Below are positions 5,563 through 8,419 of a DNA stretch of 8,419 bases, one piece after another. The DNA is from Acidobacteriota bacterium (GTDB taxonomy: Bacteria > Acidobacteriota > Vicinamibacteria > Vicinamibacterales > UBA2999). The stretch lies in assembly GCA_013140955.1 (NCBI GenBank), contig JABFRY010000193.1, positions 1 to 8,419 of the forward strand, written 5' to 3'. Numbering within the stretch: the first letter of the stretch is position 1; every line of letters begins with the position of its first letter. The position numbers and the translations under genes were made by a program. Below the pieces are notes generated by a model. That model did not search any database, was not told the DNA's origin, and saw only the letters and a list, made by a program, of their open reading frames with translations.

Positions 5563-6588
5563 ATGGAACTGAGACTCCTCGTTCAACTGGGCATCATCGG
5601 CCTCGCGTTCTTCATGCTGATCAACGCGTCGGCGGTGCTGGTGCTGGCCGAGCGCAAGATCATGGCGGCCATCCAGCAGCGCTACGGTCCGTACCTGGTC
5701 GGCCCCCACGGCATGCTGCAGCCGCTGGCCGACATCCTCAAGCTGCTGATGAAGGAGGAGCTCCGGCCGAAAGAGGCCGACAAGTGGCTCTTCACCCTGG
5801 CGCCGGTCATCGCCGTCACCGCCGCCTTCACGGCTTTCGCCACCGTGCCCTTCGGGGCGGAGACGACCTTCTTCGGCCTGCTCGACGAGCCCGTCAAGCT
5901 CGGGATCGCGGACGTCAACGTCGGCCTGCTCGTCGTGTTCGCCGTCACCTCGATGGGCGTCTACGGCATCGTGCTCGCGGGGTGGGCGTCCAACAGCAAG
6001 TACTCCCTGCTCGGGGGGCTCCGCTCGTCGGCGCAGATGATCTCCTACGAGCTCTCGTACGCCACGGCGCTGGCGTCGGTGGTGCTCCTGTCGGGTTCGC
6101 TGTCGCTGCGGGAGATCGTGAACGCGCAGGAGGGCTACTGGTTCGGGTTCATCCCGCAGTGGTACCTGTTCCTCCAGCCCCTGGGCTTCATCATCTACGG
6201 TATCGCCGGCGTGGCCGAGACCAACCGCGCGCCGTTCGACTTCCCGGAGGCCGAGCAGGAACTGGTGTCGGGCTACAACACCGAGTACAGCTCGGTGCGG
6301 TTCGCCCTGTTCCCGCAGGCCGAGTACATCAACATGGTCACGATGTCGGCGGTGGCCACCAACCTCTATCTCGGGGGCTGGCACTTTCCGTTCGTGCCGG
6401 TCGAATACGGGTGGATCGCGTTCCTGGCCAAGGTCGGGTTCCTGCTGTTCGCCTACATCTGGATCCGCTGGACCGTGCCCCGGTACCGCTACGACCAGCT
6501 GATGCAGTTCGGATGGAAGTGGCTGCTGCCCGCGGCGGTCATCAACCTGCTCATCACCGCTGCCGTGTTCCTGTACTTCAATGCCTGA
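5563..6588 (+). CDS. nuoH: NADH-quinone oxidoreductase subunit H
   Basis: Membrane subunit (341 residues, ND1 type) that forms the quinone entry tunnel and links the peripheral arm to the proton pumps. About eight hydrophobic segments can be read, near residues 6-29, 75-97, 117-141, 160-180, 200-217, 255-272, 284-302 and 318-339. Family blocks are AERKIMAAIQQRYGP (29-43), GMLQPLADILKLLMKEE (50-66) and the acidic cytoplasmic loop AETNRAPFDFPEAEQELV followed by SGYNTEYSS (218-244). Oddly, residues 41-48 read YGPYLVGP where an Asn normally follows GP. GAGGG (5545-5549), 13 bases upstream, is a weak ribosome site. nuoG would normally precede this gene and nuoI would normally follow it; neither is present. 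The stop lies eight bases inside nuoJ. Confidence 0.97.
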   Translation: MELRLLVQLGIIGLAFFMLINASAVLVLAERKIMAAIQQRYGPYLVGPHGMLQPLADILKLLMKEELRPKEADKWLFTLAPVIAVTAAFTAFATVPFGAETTFFGLLDEPVKLGIADVNVGLLVVFAVTSMGVYGIVLAGWASNSKYSLLGGLRSSAQMISYELSYATALASVVLLSGSLSLREIVNAQEGYWFGFIPQWYLFLQPLGFIIYGIAGVAETNRAPFDFPEAEQELVSGYNTEYSSVRFALFPQAEYINMVTMSAVATNLYLGGWHFPFVPVEYGWIAFLAKVGFLLFAYIWIRWTVPRYRYDQLMQFGWKWLLPAAVINLLITAAVFLYFNA

Positions 6589-7114
6589 GACGCTGCAGTT
6601 CTACCTGTTCGCCGCGCTGGCCATCGGGGCCTCGGCGCTGGTCATCGGCCAGCGGAACCCGATGCACAGCGTGCTGCTGCTCATCGCCTCGTTCGGCGCG
6701 CTGGCCGGGCTCTACGTCCTGCTCGATGCACCGTTCGTCGCCGTGGCGCAGATCATCATCTACGCTGGCGCCATCATGGTGCTGTTCCTCTTCGTGGTGA
6801 TGCTGCTCAACGCACCCCAGGAAGACGCGCACAAGGATCCGTTCGCGCTCGTCCGGCAGTCGGGCCTCACGCGCGTCGGCGCGGTGCTCGCCCTGCTGCT
6901 GCTCCTGCAGCTCTCCTGGGCGCTGCTGAGCGTCAGCGGTCTGGCCGGCCCGGTCGATGCCGGTGGTGACGCCGCCGTCGTCAGCTCCGTGCCCGAACTC
7001 GGGCGGGTGCTGTTCACCGACTACATGTTCGCCTTCGAGGCGACGTCGGTGCTGATCCTCGTCGCGATGGTCGGTGCCGTGGTCCTGGCGGGCCGGAGGG
7101 AGAACGAGGAATGA
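6581..7114 (+). CDS. nuoJ: NADH-quinone oxidoreductase subunit J
   Basis: Small membrane subunit (177 residues, ND6 type) between NuoA, NuoH and NuoK that helps couple quinone reduction to proton pumping. The third helix carries the family signature AQIIIYAGAIMVLFLFVVML (56-75), with Tyr61 and Gly63 at the known pi-bulge site. The last helix reads FEATSVLILVAMVGAVVLAG (152-171). Other hydrophobic segments lie near 5-23, 29-48 and 99-120. A polar loop of about 25 residues (121-147) separates the fourth and fifth helices. The ATG overlaps the nuoH reading frame by eight bases and no ribosome site is visible, so translation probably depends on ribosomes ending nuoH. The stop overlaps the nuoK start as ATGA. 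nuoI, usually between H and J, is absent. Confidence 0.96.
   Translation: MPETLQFYLFAALAIGASALVIGQRNPMHSVLLLIASFGALAGLYVLLDAPFVAVAQIIIYAGAIMVLFLFVVMLLNAPQEDAHKDPFALVRQSGLTRVGAVLALLLLLQLSWALLSVSGLAGPVDAGGDAAVVSSVPELGRVLFTDYMFAFEATSVLILVAMVGAVVLAGRRENEE
7095..7102 (+). promoter_or_regulatory. Ribosome binding site of nuoK
   Basis: GGAGGGAG lies in the last codons of nuoJ and ends eight bases before the nuoK ATG at 7111. With the ATGA overlap it gives nuoK both coupling and a strong site of its own. Confidence 0.6.
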
Positions 7115-7413
7115 TTCCCCTGAGCCATTACCTGATCGTCTCGGCCGTGCTCTTCTCGATCGGGACGACCGGTGTCTTCCTGCGCCGCAACCTGATTACG
7201 GTGCTGCTCTCGATCGAGATCATGCTGAACGCGGTGAACCTGTCGTTCATCGCCTTCGGCAGGACGCACGGCACCGTGGACGGCCAGATCATCGTGTTCT
7301 TCGTGATGACGGTGGCCGCCGCCGAGGCCGCCGTCGGCCTGGCCATCGTCATCAGTCTGTTCCGCCACCGTGAGTCGCTGAATCCCGACGCGTTCACCGC
7401 CCTGCGGTGGTGA
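7111..7413 (+). CDS. nuoK: NADH-quinone oxidoreductase subunit K
   Basis: Three-helix membrane subunit (100 residues, ND4L type) that relays protons between the quinone module and the antiporter-like subunits. The two conserved membrane glutamates are present and at the same numbers as in Escherichia coli: Glu36 in LLSIEIMLNAVNL and Glu72 in TVAAAEAAVGLAIV. Helices lie at about residues 3-22, 29-49 and 60-83, and length is exactly typical. The start is fixed by the ATGA overlap with nuoJ and by the GGAGGGAG upstream. Twenty-five bases separate its stop from the nuoL start. Nothing is unusual. Confidence 0.97.
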   Translation: MIPLSHYLIVSAVLFSIGTTGVFLRRNLITVLLSIEIMLNAVNLSFIAFGRTHGTVDGQIIVFFVMTVAAAEAAVGLAIVISLFRHRESLNPDAFTALRW

Positions 7414-7422
7414 GCCCCGGGC

Positions 7423-7427
7423 GAGGA
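7423..7427 (+). promoter_or_regulatory. Ribosome binding site of nuoL
   Basis: GAGGA ends eleven bases before the GTG at 7439. As no ATG is available near the family's usual N-terminus, this motif supports initiation at GTG. Confidence 0.55.
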
Positions 7428-7438
7428 CGAGAGACACC

Positions 7439-8419
7439 GTGCTGTCGCTGATACCCCTGTTCCCCTTCATCGGCTTCCTCATCAACGCGACGATGGGGCG
7501 CCGGCTGCCGAAAGCCGTCTCGGGCGGACTGGCCTCGCTCGCCATGGTGGGCTCCTTCGCGGTCGCCCTCACGGCGGTGCTGCAGATCAGCGGCATGCCG
7601 GCCGACGCGCGGGCGATCGAGCAGGTCGTCTACACGTGGATCGCCTCGGGCGACTTCTCCCTCGACCTGACATTCCGCGTCGACACGCTCTCGGCCGTGA
7701 TGGTGCTCGTGATCACCGGCATCGGCTCCCTGATCCACATCTACTCCACGGCCTACATGCACGAGGAGAGCGACAGCGAGTTCGCCCGCTACTTCTCGTA
7801 CCTGAACCTGTTCGCGGCGTTCATGCTGGTGCTGGTGCTGGGCTCGAACTTCCTGGTGATGTTCGTCGGATGGGAGGGGGTCGGACTCTGCTCCTACCTG
7901 CTCATCGGGTTCTGGTTCAGGAAGCAGTCGGCCTCCGACGCCGGCAAGAAGGCCTTCGTCGTCAACCGGATCGGCGACTACGCGTTCATCCTCGGGATGC
8001 TCCTGCTGTTCACCCGGTTCGGCACGCTCGACTTCCAGTCCATCGCCTCGGCCGTGGCGCCGTTGCCGGTCGAGGCCGCCTTCGGCACGCTCTCGATCGC
8101 CACGCTGCTGCTGTTCATCGGGGCCACGGGCAAGTCGGCGCAGATCCCGCTCTACGTCTGGCTCCCGGACGCGATGGAAGGGCCCACGCCGGTGTCGGCG
8201 CTCATCCACGCCGCCACCATGGTGACGGCCGGCGTGTACATGATTGGGCGCAACGCCGTGCTCTTCGGCCACGCCCCGGAGACGTTGACGATCGTGGCCG
8301 TGGTCGGCGCCCTCACGGCGCTCATGGCGGGCACCATCGGCCTGGTCCAGAACGACATCAAGCGTGTCCTGGCGTACTCCACCGTTTCCCAGCTCGGGTA
8401 CATGTTCCTGGCGATGGGG
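7439..8419 (+). CDS. nuoL: NADH-quinone oxidoreductase subunit L, N-terminal part (truncated by window edge)
   Basis: The distal antiporter-like proton-pumping subunit (ND5 type). The frame is open to the last base, giving 327 codons of an expected 600 or more. It starts at GTG 7439 (read as Met, then LSLIPLFPFIGFLINA), the usual NuoL N-terminus. Key channel residues are intact: Glu146 in FVGWEGVGLCSYLLIGFW, Lys232 in GATGKSAQIPLYVWLPDA and His257 in SALIHAATMVTAGVY, corresponding to Glu144, Lys229 and His254 in Escherichia coli. RVDTLSAVMVLVITGIGS (80-97) and ARYFSYLNLFAAFML (116-130) also fit NuoL rather than NuoM or NuoN. The C-terminal lateral helix lies beyond the window. nuoM and nuoN probably follow, which cannot be seen here. 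Confidence 0.96.
   Translation, partial: MLSLIPLFPFIGFLINATMGRRLPKAVSGGLASLAMVGSFAVALTAVLQISGMPADARAIEQVVYTWIASGDFSLDLTFRVDTLSAVMVLVITGIGSLIHIYSTAYMHEESDSEFARYFSYLNLFAAFMLVLVLGSNFLVMFVGWEGVGLCSYLLIGFWFRKQSASDAGKKAFVVNRIGDYAFILGMLLLFTRFGTLDFQSIASAVAPLPVEAAFGTLSIATLLLFIGATGKSAQIPLYVWLPDAMEGPTPVSALIHAATMVTAGVYMIGRNAVLFGHAPETLTIVAVVGALTALMAGTIGLVQNDIKRVLAYSTVSQLGYMFLAMG

Noticed and set aside
4095..5564. Long antisense open frame (489 codons) opposite nuoE/nuoF/nuoH
   Set aside because: It lies opposite genes with clear family motifs and is rich in His, Arg and Gly. Such frames arise in GC-rich DNA because stop codons are rare opposite G/C-ending codons.
5371..6384. Antisense open frame (337 codons) opposite nuoF/nuoH
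   Set aside because: The composition is rich in Glu, Arg, His and Gly, which is typical of the complement of hydrophobic membrane-protein codons.
6578..6592. Possible frameshift or gene fusion at the nuoH/nuoJ overlap
   Set aside because: Both proteins have full-length, normal termini; an eight-base overlap is an ordinary coupled junction.
7394..8272. Antisense open frame (292 codons) opposite nuoL
   Set aside because: It is a shadow of nuoL; the + frame has channel residues Glu146, Lys232 and His257.

Overview
The window is a high-GC bacterial chromosome segment (about two-thirds G+C by eye) that carries most of a respiratory complex I (NADH:quinone oxidoreductase, nuo) operon on the + strand. 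A divergent, truncated glycosyltransferase-like gene lies at its left edge. The G/C-ending codons, the Nuo protein sequences and the style of the neighbouring glycosyltransferase fit an Acidobacteriota genome, perhaps class Vicinamibacteria. That placement is from memory of protein style and has not been tested by a search.

Layout. Positions 1-822 (- strand) hold the N-terminal 274 residues of a GT4-like glycosyltransferase that runs off the left edge. Positions 823-924 are a short divergent intergenic region with a plausible promoter for each direction, built around a palindromic CTATAG, and a small leader hairpin. From 925 to the right edge the + strand is tightly packed: nuoA, nuoB, nuoC, a 64-base gap with a GC-rich hairpin, nuoD, nuoE, nuoF, nuoH, nuoJ, nuoK and the first 327 codons of nuoL. 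Several junctions overlap (B/C and J/K by ATGA, D/E by GTGA, H/J by 8 bases), which points to one transcript with translational coupling. There is no tRNA, rRNA, CRISPR array, insertion sequence or clear terminator. No stretch over 300 bases lacks a gene.

How the genes work together. NuoE and NuoF form the NADH-oxidising tip (FMN, clusters N1a and N3). NuoB, NuoC and NuoD form the quinone-reducing module with cluster N2. NuoA, NuoH, NuoJ, NuoK and NuoL are membrane subunits for quinone access and proton pumping. Ligand and proton-channel residues are intact in every subunit read here.

The most notable point is what is missing. The canonical order is ABCDEFGHIJKLMN, but nuoG is absent between F and H (28 bases) and nuoI is absent between H and J (8-base overlap). 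These two subunits carry the iron-sulfur chain between N3 and N2, so the operon as read cannot pass electrons from NADH to quinone unless G and I are encoded elsewhere or replaced. I saw no convincing wholly new system; the rest is standard complex I.
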